From positions 16,200 through 80,199 of the forward strand of contig CAJUSI010000024.1 of the NCBI GenBank assembly GCA_910589035.1: 64,000 bases of DNA. Reading direction: 5' to 3'. A program made the translations under genes and the position numbers. Position 1 is the stretch's first letter. Each line of letters starts with the position of its first letter. Source of the DNA: an uncultured Acetatifactor sp. (GTDB taxonomy: Bacteria; Bacillota; Clostridia; Lachnospirales; Lachnospiraceae). Below, in pieces: positions 14,526-23,604 of this stretch. The notes beneath the pieces were generated by a model. It was given only the letters and a program-made list of their open reading frames with translations, searched no databases and was not told where the DNA came from.

Positions 14526-15701
14526 TTATTTCCTCTGAAGGAAATCGGGAATCTTCAGGGTCTTCTCCTCCACGGAGCTGCGGATGTCCACAGGCTTCTG
14601 AATGCCCTGTACGGGTGCCTGCTGCTCGTTCTCCCCCTTCGCACCGGCCTGTCCGCCCAGTCCCTTGAGCTGGCCGGAAGACATATGGCCGTTCTGGGGC
14701 CTGTACATATTCCCCTTGCCGAATCTTGACTGAAGTTGATTGTTTGCGGCATTGTCCTCCAGCCCGGTGGCAATCACCGTTACGGTACAGCTGTCCGTCT
14801 TGGATTCATCGTACATGGCCCCGAAGATGATATTGACATCCTCCCCGGTAAGGCTCTGCACATAATCCGCCGCATCGCTGGCATCCGGCAGGGTGATATC
14901 GCCGGACACATTGAGAATCACGTCGGTAGCGCCGCTGATGGTAGTCTCCAGCAGGGGGCTCTCCACCGCCATCTTCACGGCCGCAAGCGCCTTGTCGTCT
15001 CCCTTGCCCTCTCCGATACCGATATGCGCAATGCCCTTATCCTTCATAACGGTCTGAATATCCGCAAAATCCAGATTAATGATCGCGGGCAGGTTGATCA
15101 GGTCGGTAATCCCCTGAACTGCCTGCTGAAGCACTTCATCCGCTTTCTTAAGCGCCTCCGGCATGGTAGTACGCCTGTCCACAATTTCCAAAAGCTTATC
15201 ATTGGGAATCACGATCAGAGTGTCCACATGCTCCTTGATGCGCTCGATCCCGCCCATGGCATTTACCATGCGGGCCCTGGCCTCGAAGCGAAAAGGCTTC
15301 GTAACCACGCCCACCGTGAGAATCCCCATATCCTTCGCAATCCTGGCAACCACAGGAGCCGCTCCGGTTCCCGTGCCGCCTCCCATGCCGCAGGTGACAA
15401 AGACCATATCCGACCCCTTCAGAGCGGCGGATATCTCCTCCTCGCTCTCCTCCGCGGCCTTCTCCCCGATCTCCGGCTTCGCTCCCGCACCCAGCCCCTT
15501 GGTCAGCTTCTCTCCGATCTGCAGGAGACTGGATGCCTTACAAAGCTGCAAAGCCTGCTTGTCAGTATTTACACCGATAAATTCCACCCCGTCGATCTGT
15601 TCGTCAATCATTCTATTTACAGCATTATTACCTGCTCCGCCCACGCCCACCACGATTATTTTGGCAGCAGATTCAGCGTCATTCGTCTTAATCTCAAGCA
15701 A
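14526..15701 (-). CDS. ftsZ: cell division protein FtsZ (TTG start)
   Basis: Tubulin-like GTPase that forms the Z-ring. GGGTGTG (107-113) binds GTP, NLDFADIQTVM is the T7 loop, and the C-terminal peptide IPDFLQRK (384-391) binds FtsA/SepF-type partners after a Gln/Gly-rich linker. The start is set at TTG 15701: AAAGGAGG lies 7 nt before it, the protein then begins MLEIKTN like B. subtilis MLEFETN, and the promoter at 15741-15769 puts the transcript start only about 6 bases before ATG 15728, which has no ribosome site. It ends the dcw cluster but has its own promoter. Confidence 0.96.
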   Translation of the reverse strand: MLEIKTNDAESAAKIIVVGVGGAGNNAVNRMIDEQIDGVEFIGVNTDKQALQLCKASSLLQIGEKLTKGLGAGAKPEIGEKAAEESEEEISAALKGSDMVFVTCGMGGGTGTGAAPVVARIAKDMGILTVGVVTKPFRFEARARMVNAMGGIERIKEHVDTLIVIPNDKLLEIVDRRTTMPEALKKADEVLQQAVQGITDLINLPAIINLDFADIQTVMKDKGIAHIGIGEGKGDDKALAAVKMAVESPLLETTISGATDVILNVSGDITLPDASDAADYVQSLTGEDVNIIFGAMYDESKTDSCTVTVIATGLEDNAANNQLQSRFGKGNMYRPQNGHMSSGQLKGLGGQAGAKGENEQQAPVQGIQKPVDIRSSVEEKTLKIPDFLQRK

Positions 15702-15740
15702 AGGTACGTCCTCCTTTTCCAACTTCATCCCATATTTATT

Positions 15741-15769
15741 ATCATATAATCATTTTGGGAATTTAGCAA
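15741..15769 (-). promoter_or_regulatory. ftsZ promoter
   Basis: On the minus strand TTGCTA, 17 bp, TATGAT, in the 105-bp gap between divIB and ftsZ. Confidence 0.65.
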
Positions 15770-15806
15770 CCTTTTTCTAAAAAATATCCGAAAAAAATAA
15801 CCAAAA

Positions 15807-16538
15807 TTATCCCTCCGGCTTAAAGATATATTTACCGCCGCCCCCATCATAATTCTGCATCTGTAGAATCCCGCTTTTTCCTTCCAGCCTGGGCAGAAGG
15901 TCCGGCAGCAGCATGAGCTTGTCCTCCAGCGTGGCTGAATTATTTCCCAGCGCAACTTTTATATTCTGAAAATAAATCGTAATATCCCCCGAGTCCTTAA
16001 AATATATTTTATCCGCCGTGAGGCTGTACTTCTGCAGCATCCTTGTGATATTCAGAATGCTGTTGAATACAGCCTCATTTTCCACCGGAATCTTATCCCC
16101 TGTCACAATATGCTCGAACTTCAGCCCCATAACCTGCGGAACTCCCACGGTTCTGACTGCAGAGCTCTCCACCACATAGCCGTCCCTGTCAAAATATACA
16201 TAGGTATCCATATATCTGATGCAGCCTGTCAGGGCCTTCTCGTACACTGTGATTCTGATGGTATCCGGGGAGAGGATCTCCACATCCATTTCATCTACAA
16301 AGGGTATCCCCTCAATTCCCTTGCGCTTGTATTTCATGGAGAGATAGAGGGAATTGTCGCCCAGAAACCCGTCCATCACAATGCTCTTAATTTCCTCCTC
16401 CGAATAATGGACATTTCCCTCCACATAAACGGTACGAATCGTGTAAAAATTCAGAATATAGAGACCCGCTCCGCCCAATACTGCCACGAGCAGGACCATA
16501 AACAATATTCCGATTCGGATTCTTTTGCTCTTAAACAC
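15807..16538 (-). CDS. divIB: division protein DivIB/FtsQ
   Basis: Bitopic septal protein that joins the FtsL-DivIC complex. 243 residues: basic tip, one membrane helix (about 9-31), POTRA domain starting TIRTVYVEGNVHYSEEEIK (residues 33 on), then the beta domain and a short Gly-rich tail. The start is GTG 16538, which overlaps the murA stop (8 bases shared), so it depends on murA translation. It precedes ftsZ as in other Firmicutes. Confidence 0.92.
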   Translation of the reverse strand: MFKSKRIRIGILFMVLLVAVLGGAGLYILNFYTIRTVYVEGNVHYSEEEIKSIVMDGFLGDNSLYLSMKYKRKGIEGIPFVDEMDVEILSPDTIRITVYEKALTGCIRYMDTYVYFDRDGYVVESSAVRTVGVPQVMGLKFEHIVTGDKIPVENEAVFNSILNITRMLQKYSLTADKIYFKDSGDITIYFQNIKVALGNNSATLEDKLMLLPDLLPRLEGKSGILQMQNYDGGGGKYIFKPEG

Positions 16539-17781
16539 TTGTCACCCGCGCTCCTAACTCCCTGAAATCCCTGCAGATATTCTCATATCCGCGGTATATA
16601 TAGGAGCATCCCCTCACCAGGGACTCTCCCTGCGCCATCAGTCCGGCCACCACCAGCGCCGCACCTCCTCTCAGTTCCCTGGCTTCGACACAGGCGGCAT
16701 GCAGACTTCTCACCCCGCGGACCGTCACACTTCGGGAATCCTTTCTCTCAATGCATGCCCCCATTTTCTCCAGTTCCTCCACAATGCGGAAACGGTTCTC
16801 AAAAATAGTCTCTCTTATATGGCTGCAGCCGTCCCCCATAGCCTGTACGGCCAGTACAACCGACTGCAGATCCGTGGGGAATCCCGGATAGGGCGCCGTA
16901 ATAAGCTCCAGGGAATGCGGTCTTTCGGGCGCCTGTACATAAATGCCCTCCGACGACACGCAGACATGCCCTCCCATTCTCCTGGCCGTCTCCAGAACCG
17001 CTCCCATCTCTTCCACGGGAGCATGCTCCAAAAGCACGTTTCCGCCCGCGCCGATGCACCCAAACAGATAGGTGCCCGCCACAATCCTGTCCGAAGGAAC
17101 CGTAAAATCCGTTCCGTACAGCCTCCTTCCCCCATGAATAACCAGGCGGTTCTCTCCGGCGCAGTCGATCCATGCGCCGCAGCAGCAAAGGAATCGGCAA
17201 AGCGTCCTGATCTCAGGCTCCAGGGCAGCCCCCTCCAGAACCGTATCCCCCTCCGCCATCACACCTGCCAATATGATATTTTCCGTAGCACCCACGGAGG
17301 GAAAGGGCAGTCTGATATGCGCTCCGTGAAGCTTGTGGGCCGCGGCCCGGAGCTTGCCCGCTTTTTCCGTAAATTCCACACCCATCTGTCTCAATGCGGA
17401 CAGATGCAGGTCGATGGGACGCTCGCCGATGACACAGCCCCCCGGGTATTCCATGACCACTTCATTGCATCTGCCCAGCAGGGCACCCAAAAGGCAGAGG
17501 GACGAGCGCATCCCCGTCACCGCCTCCTGAGGCAGCTCTCCCTCCCGCATCCGGGACGAATCGATTACGATGCCCCTTTCCTGCCAGCACACATGACAGC
17601 CCAGAGCCTTCAGCAGACAGACCATGGAATGCACGTCCGTAATTCTGGGGCAGTTCCTGATGCAGGAACACTCCTGTGTCAGCAGCGTGGCTGCAAGAAC
17701 AGGCAGCACAGCATTTTTAGAACCCTGTATAAGGACTTTTCCCTGAAGGGCTATTCCGCCCTGAATACGAATAGAATTCAT
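16531..17781 (-). CDS. murA: UDP-GlcNAc 1-carboxyvinyltransferase
   Basis: First committed step of peptidoglycan synthesis: adds enolpyruvate to UDP-GlcNAc. Key residues are Lys22-Asn23 (GSKNAVLP), Arg92 and the fosfomycin-target Cys116 in PGGCVIGERPIDLHL. 416 residues, normal length. In most Firmicutes murG lies between ftsW and this gene; here that place holds only 223 bp of non-coding, partly repeated sequence. A second murA copy elsewhere is likely but not visible. Confidence 0.95.
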   Translation of the reverse strand: MNSIRIQGGIALQGKVLIQGSKNAVLPVLAATLLTQECSCIRNCPRITDVHSMVCLLKALGCHVCWQERGIVIDSSRMREGELPQEAVTGMRSSLCLLGALLGRCNEVVMEYPGGCVIGERPIDLHLSALRQMGVEFTEKAGKLRAAAHKLHGAHIRLPFPSVGATENIILAGVMAEGDTVLEGAALEPEIRTLCRFLCCCGAWIDCAGENRLVIHGGRRLYGTDFTVPSDRIVAGTYLFGCIGAGGNVLLEHAPVEEMGAVLETARRMGGHVCVSSEGIYVQAPERPHSLELITAPYPGFPTDLQSVVLAVQAMGDGCSHIRETIFENRFRIVEELEKMGACIERKDSRSVTVRGVRSLHAACVEARELRGGAALVVAGLMAQGESLVRGCSYIYRGYENICRDFRELGARVTSV

Positions 17782-17899
17782 AAAAGCACCACCCGGCTTC
17801 CGATTGATTAAACTATTCTATCCTATGAGAAAAAAGTCCCTGGCGTACCTTGTTCCATTATATTTTATGTCCTCTGCCAGATCTGCCTGCCGCATCTGT

Positions 17900-17986
17900 C
17901 TGCCGGATGGCTGTGTCCGCTGTCCAACCTGTCTGCCGAATGAATTTACCTGCTGCCGCTTCTTTCTGCCGGATGGCTGTGTCCGC
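17900..17986. repeat. duplicated 21-bp word in murA-ftsW gap
   Basis: CTGCCGGATGGCTGTGTCCG plus C occurs exactly at 17900-17920 and 17966-17986, with weaker CTGCCG copies between and before. It fills the 223-bp gap (17782-18004) where murG would be expected. Confidence 0.7.
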
Positions 17987-18004
17987 GGACAGGATGCCGC
18001 GGCG

Positions 18005-19171
18005 TTACAGCTCCTTTAGCTGTATTTTCCGTGCCACGCTTAAGACCAGCCCGATCTCTATTAAAAGGAACATGACCGAGGTGCCTCCGTAGCTGATAAA
18101 CGGCAGGGATATTCCCGTATTGGGAATGGTGGCGGTCACCACGGCAATATTCAGGATGGCCTGCACCGCGATATGTCCCATAACGCCCACCACCAGCATG
18201 GCACCGAACAGATCGGGGGCGTTGTTGGCGATCACCATCATGCGCCACAGCAGCATGACGAACATGACAATGATGGCAATGGCGCCGAAGAGTCCCAGCT
18301 CCTCGCAGATGATGGAGAAAATCATATCGTTCTGGGCCTCCGGGAGGAAATTCAGCTTCTGCATGCTCTGGCCCAGCCCCTTGCCAAGGACTCCTCCGCT
18401 GCCGATGGCGTACAGACCCTGAAGCGTCTGAAATCCTGTGTCCGTGGGATCACTCTCCGGGTCAAGCCATGCGCGGATGCGGCTTCCCCGGAATTCCAGG
18501 ATATCGCTTCCCGACACCACCAGGAATATCAGCAATGCCGCTACGGCCATCACCGCCGCCGCCATGATGATGAATTTCTTATAGTCCGGGCTTGCTACAA
18601 ACACCATCAATATGGATATCGCCAGGATAATGATGGCGGAGCTCATATTATCGGTGATCAGGTAGACCTCCAGTGCCACGGGAAGCGGAAACGCCACCAT
18701 GACCGCAAAGCCCTTCAGACTGCGGATCCCTTTTCCCATCTTGCATACCAGCACCGCCAGGAAGAGTATCATTCCCAGCTTTGCCAACTCCGCGGGCTGC
18801 ATGCTCATATTTATGATCGGGATAATAATCCACCTGGTTGCACCATGAGATGACTGTCCCAGGGGTGTCAGCACCAGGGGAATGGATGCCGCCGATACCA
18901 GATATCCTATCAGATAGAACCTGGCCCAGAACCGGTAGGGAATATTTGCCACAACAATCATCAGCACGAGACCGATCACCACGGCAATCAGCTGCTTCTT
19001 CAGATAATACGCCGTATCCTTATAATCCTCGTACGCATTGTAGGAGCTCGCCGAATAAATCATTACCAGCCCGAATCCCAGCAGGAACAATACAATAAAC
19101 AAAAGGCTGTAATCAAAAAAATATTCGGATTGTTCTTTTTTCCTTCTTTTAGCCTTGGCAGCCTGCGCCAT
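18005..19171 (-). CDS. ftsW: SEDS glycosyltransferase FtsW/SpoVE
   Basis: Polymerises lipid II into glycan at the septum together with a class B PBP. 388 residues, ten predicted membrane helices; the N-terminus is a Lys/Arg-rich cytoplasmic tip. The SEDS motifs are present: FGLVMIYSAS near the start, RWIIIPIINMSMQPAELAK (with the catalytic-loop region after it), GLGQSMQKLNFLPEAQNDMIFSIICEELG, and GISLPFISYGGTS near the end. ATG 19171 has GAGGAACGG upstream. Position between murD and murA fits both FtsW and SpoVE; sequence alone does not separate them. Confidence 0.93.
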   Translation of the reverse strand: MAQAAKAKRRKKEQSEYFFDYSLLFIVLFLLGFGLVMIYSASSYNAYEDYKDTAYYLKKQLIAVVIGLVLMIVVANIPYRFWARFYLIGYLVSAASIPLVLTPLGQSSHGATRWIIIPIINMSMQPAELAKLGMILFLAVLVCKMGKGIRSLKGFAVMVAFPLPVALEVYLITDNMSSAIIILAISILMVFVASPDYKKFIIMAAAVMAVAALLIFLVVSGSDILEFRGSRIRAWLDPESDPTDTGFQTLQGLYAIGSGGVLGKGLGQSMQKLNFLPEAQNDMIFSIICEELGLFGAIAIIVMFVMLLWRMMVIANNAPDLFGAMLVVGVMGHIAVQAILNIAVVTATIPNTGISLPFISYGGTSVMFLLIEIGLVLSVARKIQLKEL

Positions 19172-19196
19172 ATCCGTTCCTCATCTTCCCGGAAGC

Positions 19197-20564
19197 TTAG
19201 TCCAGTCCATGGACATATTCCTTAAAAATTCTTCCCCTCTCCTCGTAATTGGGGAACATTCCCCAGCTGGCACAGGCCGGGGAAAGCAATACCGCATCGC
19301 CTCCTTCCGCAAGCCGTGTACAGAGCGTGAGGCATTCCTGAAAGCTGTCGGCAAAACGGATCCTGTCAAAGCCGTGCTTCCGCGCGCATTCCGCGATCTT
19401 CTCCCTGGTCTGGCCGATGAGCACCAGATATTTTACCTTTCCCTCAAAGCTCTCTATCCATTCGTCGTACTCACTTCCCTTGTCATAGCCTCCGCCGATC
19501 AGGACAGTGGGTTTATTCATGGCGCGGATGCCCTGGATGGCCGCATCCGGATTGGTTCCCTTGGAGTCGTTATAATAATCCACTCCCCCCCTGCACGCCA
19601 CGAATTCTATGCGGTGCTCCACCGCGCGGAATTCCTTTACCACCCTTAAAATGGTATCCATGGGTACGCCCATCTGTGCTGAGACGGCAATGGCAGCCAT
19701 GACATTTTCCACATTGCAGAGTCCCACGAGCCTCATATCCCGGTGGATATCCATCAGCTCCCTCTCCTGCCCCCGGAGATTTTCCACGATTTTATCCCCT
19801 TTCAGATAGTACCCCTCCACCGGCCTTGCAGAAGAGAAATATACTACCCTGGCCGGACATCTCTCCGCGAACTCCCTTGTATAAGCGTTCTCATAATTCA
19901 GAACGCAGGCGTCCTCCTTCGTCTGGTTCATGGCAATCCTTTCCTTTGCCGCCACATAGGCCTCCATAGTGTGGTGCCGGTCCAAATGATCCGGCGTAAT
20001 ATTCAGGATGGCCGAAACCTTCGGATGAAAATACCTTATGGTCTCCAGCTGGAAGGAGCTGATCTCCCCCACCGTCACGGAATCCTCCGATGTCTTTAAA
20101 CATTCCGACGTATAGGGATTGCCGATATTACCCACCACAAAGACCTTCTCCTCCCCCAGATGTGCTTTCATGATTTCTCCCACCAGGGTGGTGGTGGTGG
20201 TTTTGCCGTTGGTGCCCGTGATGGCCGCCACGCTCCCCTTCTCTTCCCTGAATCCCAGCTCGATTTCACCGATGATCTCTGCGCCATGGTCCCTCAGCGC
20301 GTTCACCAGCGGGAGATCTGCCGGTACTCCGGGACTGAGCACCACCGTTTCGGTCTCTCCCAAAAGCGCCTCCGGAAATTCCCCGGCCGCACAGACCGCC
20401 CTGCTCCCTGCAGGCAGCTTTTCCCGCATGGCCGATACGGTGAGCTTCTCATTGCTGTCGTACAGCGTCACCTGCGCATTCCCATGTTCCAGAAGTCCCA
20501 CGGAACCAACGCCGCTGATTCCGGACCCGATTACCAGACATTTCTTTCCTGTTTTCATCCTCAT
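19197..20564 (-). CDS. murD: UDP-N-acetylmuramoylalanine--D-glutamate ligase
   Basis: Adds D-Glu to UDP-MurNAc-Ala. 455 residues with the N-terminal Rossmann start GSGISGVGS, ATP loop ITGTNGKTTTT (115-125), ITPDHLDRH in the centre and HRIEFV/YYNDSKGTNPDA in the C-terminal domain. It lies 22 bp after mraY and 26 bp before ftsW on the same strand. Confidence 0.96.
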   Translation of the reverse strand: MRMKTGKKCLVIGSGISGVGSVGLLEHGNAQVTLYDSNEKLTVSAMREKLPAGSRAVCAAGEFPEALLGETETVVLSPGVPADLPLVNALRDHGAEIIGEIELGFREEKGSVAAITGTNGKTTTTTLVGEIMKAHLGEEKVFVVGNIGNPYTSECLKTSEDSVTVGEISSFQLETIRYFHPKVSAILNITPDHLDRHHTMEAYVAAKERIAMNQTKEDACVLNYENAYTREFAERCPARVVYFSSARPVEGYYLKGDKIVENLRGQERELMDIHRDMRLVGLCNVENVMAAIAVSAQMGVPMDTILRVVKEFRAVEHRIEFVACRGGVDYYNDSKGTNPDAAIQGIRAMNKPTVLIGGGYDKGSEYDEWIESFEGKVKYLVLIGQTREKIAECARKHGFDRIRFADSFQECLTLCTRLAEGGDAVLLSPACASWGMFPNYEERGRIFKEYVHGLD

Positions 20565-20586
20565 TATTCCTCTTTCCCCGGCATCC

Positions 20587-21543
20587 TCACACCGCCCGCA
20601 GAGCCAGCAGGCACATTAAAGCAGTGATAATGGTGAACACTGCCGTGATCCTGGTTTCGGACCATCCGCACAGTTCAAAATGATGGTGTAAGGGAGCCAT
20701 TTTGAAAATCCTTTTTCCCCCGCTTATTTTATAATACCCTACCTGTACCATGACGGAAAGTACCTCCGCCAGATAAATGCTTCCGACAATTGCTATGTAC
20801 AGGGGCATCTGCAACATATAACCGCACCCCGCCACGAATCCGCCCAATGCCAGCGACCCGGTGTCCCCCATAAACACCTCGGCCGGGTGTACATTAAAGA
20901 GCAGAAATCCCATCAGCGCTCCCGCCGCCGCACAGGTGACGGGTTCTATTCCGGAAGCCGTTCCGATGGCGGCCACGGAGAAAAATACCGCCACCATCAG
21001 CGTGACGCTCCCCGCCAGGCCGTCCAGACCATCCGTAAAATTAGTTCCGTTGGCGCATCCCATCACAATAAAGAATAGGATGGGAATATTCCAGACACCG
21101 AAATCCAGATAGCGTCCCGGGACAAACGGAATCCGCATGGCCAGGCTTACATCGGTGTATTCCGTCAGATACCAGGCAAATACGCCGGTGACCGCAAGCT
21201 GTCCCAGGAGCTTCTGCCAGGGGTTGAGTCCCATGGATCTCCTGCACACCACCTTGACATAATCGTCCATAAGCCCCACCATCCCGAATCCCACCGTCAA
21301 AAACAATACCGGAGCTATCCCGGGATAATCCTCCACAAAGATCAGAGAGGTGGCAGTTATACTGGCCAGAATCAGAATCCCCCCCATGGTGGGTGTCCCC
21401 GTCTTTTTCAGATGTGCGGCAGGCCCGTCATCCCTGACTGTCTGGCCGCATTTCAGCCATCTTAAGAATGGGATCAGCACCGGTCCGGACAATGCGCTGA
21501 TGCCAAAGGATATCATTACCGCTGTTATGTAATCTTTACCCAT
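20587..21543 (-). CDS. mraY: phospho-MurNAc-pentapeptide transferase
   Basis: Makes lipid I from UDP-MurNAc-pentapeptide and undecaprenyl phosphate. 318 residues, ten membrane helices. Catalytic Asp pair in GLMDDYVK, the NFTDGLDGLAG loop, FMGDTGS and the cytosolic PLHHHFEL motif are intact. GGAGGAGA lies before ATG 21543. Confidence 0.97.
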   Translation of the reverse strand: MGKDYITAVMISFGISALSGPVLIPFLRWLKCGQTVRDDGPAAHLKKTGTPTMGGILILASITATSLIFVEDYPGIAPVLFLTVGFGMVGLMDDYVKVVCRRSMGLNPWQKLLGQLAVTGVFAWYLTEYTDVSLAMRIPFVPGRYLDFGVWNIPILFFIVMGCANGTNFTDGLDGLAGSVTLMVAVFFSVAAIGTASGIEPVTCAAAGALMGFLLFNVHPAEVFMGDTGSLALGGFVAGCGYMLQMPLYIAIVGSIYLAEVLSVMVQVGYYKISGGKRIFKMAPLHHHFELCGWSETRITAVFTIITALMCLLALRAV

Positions 21544-21597
21544 CCGCTGTCTCCTCCCGGCAGTATCCGGCTGCTGTTTTGCGCATAGCGCGCCGGA

Positions 21598-23346
21598 TCA
21601 ACCGCCTTCCGATTCCTCATATCCCGTAATGCCCAGATAGGGAAGAATATTCTCATACAGCTGGCGCACAATCGGCGCAGCCACCTGACTTCCGTAGTAT
21701 ACTCCCTGAGGATTGTTCACAATTGCAATGGCAATTACCTGAGGGTCATCTGCCGGAGCAAAGCCGATAAAGGATGCGATATATCTCCCGCTCCCTCTTG
21801 GAAGCGTCTGGCTGGTGGCGGTCTTGCCCCCTATCCGGAACCCCTTCACCTGACCGTTGGACCCGCTTCCCTCCGATACCACCATCTCCAGGATTCCCCG
21901 CATCTGTTCGCTGGTCTCTTCGGAGACAATGCCCTCGGTCACAGGATATTCAAAAACTTCCGCCACATTGCCGTCCCCGTCCAGTGTCTTTACTCCGAAA
22001 TGCGGTGTAACCCTCTTTCCTCCGTTTATAATAGAAGAGACTGTCGTTAAGAGCTGTATGGGCGTAATCTGGAAGGACTGGCCGAAGGACACTGTCGCCA
22101 GCTCCACATTTCCCATATTCTCCTTTTTGTGCATAATGGTTCCAGCCTCCCCCGGCAGGTCGATTCCCGTTCTGGTCTTTAGCCCGAACCGTTCAAAATA
22201 ACTGTAGTAATTGTCTAGCCCCAGCCGCAGCCCCACCGTTATCAGAGCCGGATTGCAGGAATTCATCATGGTATGAGTGAAATCCTGGCTGCCATGTCCC
22301 GCCCTCTTATGACAGTGTATGGTTCTGTCGTCCACACTGATGAAGCCGGGACAGTGAAAGGAGCTGGACAGTGTCACCACCCCTGCCTCCAGTCCGGCTG
22401 CCGCCGTGATGATCTTGAATGTGGATCCCGGTTCATAGGTGTCATTTATGCACCCGTTGCGCCAGATGCTGTTCAGCAGATCCTGTTCCTCCTGCGAAGA
22501 AAGGTTCTCCGGCGTTCCCTCCGGCAGTTCAAAGGGATTGTTCAGGTCAAACTCCGGTACGTTGACACAGGCATAAATCTCACCGTTTTGCGGATTCATC
22601 ACCAGAACCGATACGCTGTCCGCCTGCTTTGCAGCCATGGCCTGATTGGCCAGCTGTGTGGCATAGGATTGGATATTCATATCCAGGCTGATGCACAGAT
22701 CATTTCCGCTGACCGGTTCCATGCGCCTTTCTCCCGCGGCCTCCACTTCAATCCCCTTGGCGTCGGTCACCGTCAGGATCTTCCCCGGCTCCCCCTCCAT
22801 ATATGTATCGTAGACAACTTCCAGGCCGATAATTCCCTGATTGTCACCGCCGGTGAAACCCAGTACCTTGCTGGCCAGATCATTATAGGGGTAATACCGC
22901 TTATAATCCTCATCCACCTTTACGCCCGCCAGATCGTACTCCCGTATTCTGTCCCCCACTTCCTTCTCCACATTGCTCTTAATGCGCTCCATGGAGGAAT
23001 ACTTTTCCACCCTCTTTCTCACGTACTCTTCCGTCAGCTCCAGCTCCCGGGAAAGAATCTCTATCACCTTCTCAGGTTCCTCAATCTGGTTATAGATAAC
23101 GGATACGGTACAGACTGTCTTATTGTCCGCCAGAACCTTTCCGTTGCAGTCCAGAATACGTCCCCTGGCAGCCTTAATGCTTCGTTCCCTCTCATGTAAA
23201 TCCGTGGCAAGGGAGGAATAATGCTCCGCCCGCCAGACACAGAGATATACAAGCCGTCCGAACAGGAAGGCAAACATTCCGGTACAGAGAAGGAATACTA
23301 CCAGTATCTTCTTCCTGTGGAAGATCTTATTGCTGTCAGCAAGCAT
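21598..23346 (-). CDS. class B penicillin-binding transpeptidase (FtsI/SpoVD type), KTA motif
   Basis: Cross-links septal or cortex peptidoglycan. From ATG 23346 (GAGG 7 nt upstream) the protein has a membrane anchor (about 14-36), a pedestal with RGRILDCNGKVLA, and the transpeptidase domain with Ser308-x-x-Lys311 (STFK) and Ser363-Cys-Asn (SCN). The third motif reads Lys508-Thr-Ala (GGKTATS) where class B PBPs nearly always have KTG. It is full length (582 residues), without PASTA domains. It is the second of two adjacent PBPs; one is probably FtsI-like and the other SpoVD-like, and I cannot say which. Confidence 0.93.
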   Translation of the reverse strand: MLADSNKIFHRKKILVVFLLCTGMFAFLFGRLVYLCVWRAEHYSSLATDLHERERSIKAARGRILDCNGKVLADNKTVCTVSVIYNQIEEPEKVIEILSRELELTEEYVRKRVEKYSSMERIKSNVEKEVGDRIREYDLAGVKVDEDYKRYYPYNDLASKVLGFTGGDNQGIIGLEVVYDTYMEGEPGKILTVTDAKGIEVEAAGERRMEPVSGNDLCISLDMNIQSYATQLANQAMAAKQADSVSVLVMNPQNGEIYACVNVPEFDLNNPFELPEGTPENLSSQEEQDLLNSIWRNGCINDTYEPGSTFKIITAAAGLEAGVVTLSSSFHCPGFISVDDRTIHCHKRAGHGSQDFTHTMMNSCNPALITVGLRLGLDNYYSYFERFGLKTRTGIDLPGEAGTIMHKKENMGNVELATVSFGQSFQITPIQLLTTVSSIINGGKRVTPHFGVKTLDGDGNVAEVFEYPVTEGIVSEETSEQMRGILEMVVSEGSGSNGQVKGFRIGGKTATSQTLPRGSGRYIASFIGFAPADDPQVIAIAIVNNPQGVYYGSQVAAPIVRQLYENILPYLGITGYEESEGG

Positions 23347-23472
23347 TCCCAGCCTCACTATAAGTCTTACTATACTTTATTCGGATAGTCTCCGGGTTAT
23401 GATGATTCCCTGACGGAAATTCCGGAATTCCTGATTTATGCCGATTCTCCTGTTCAAATCCGAATCCCACGC

Positions 23473-23589
23473 GCTATGGCTCTTTCCGGCATAAAGTTCA
23501 GGATGTCCCAGGCTATGGCTCTTTCCGGCGCAGGGTTCAGGATGTCCCAGGCTATGGCTCTTTCCGGCGCAGAGTTCAGGATGTCCGCG
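23473..23589. repeat. 39-bp tandem repeat between two PBP genes
   Basis: Three head-to-tail 39-bp units from 23473, each starting GCTATGGCTCTTTCCGGC and containing GTTCAGGATGTCC; units 2 and 3 differ at very few bases. Located in the 258-bp gap upstream of the PBP that starts at 23346. 39 is a multiple of three, but no gene uses the open frame. Confidence 0.9.
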
Positions 23590-23604
23590 GTTGCGGATCG
23601 CCCC

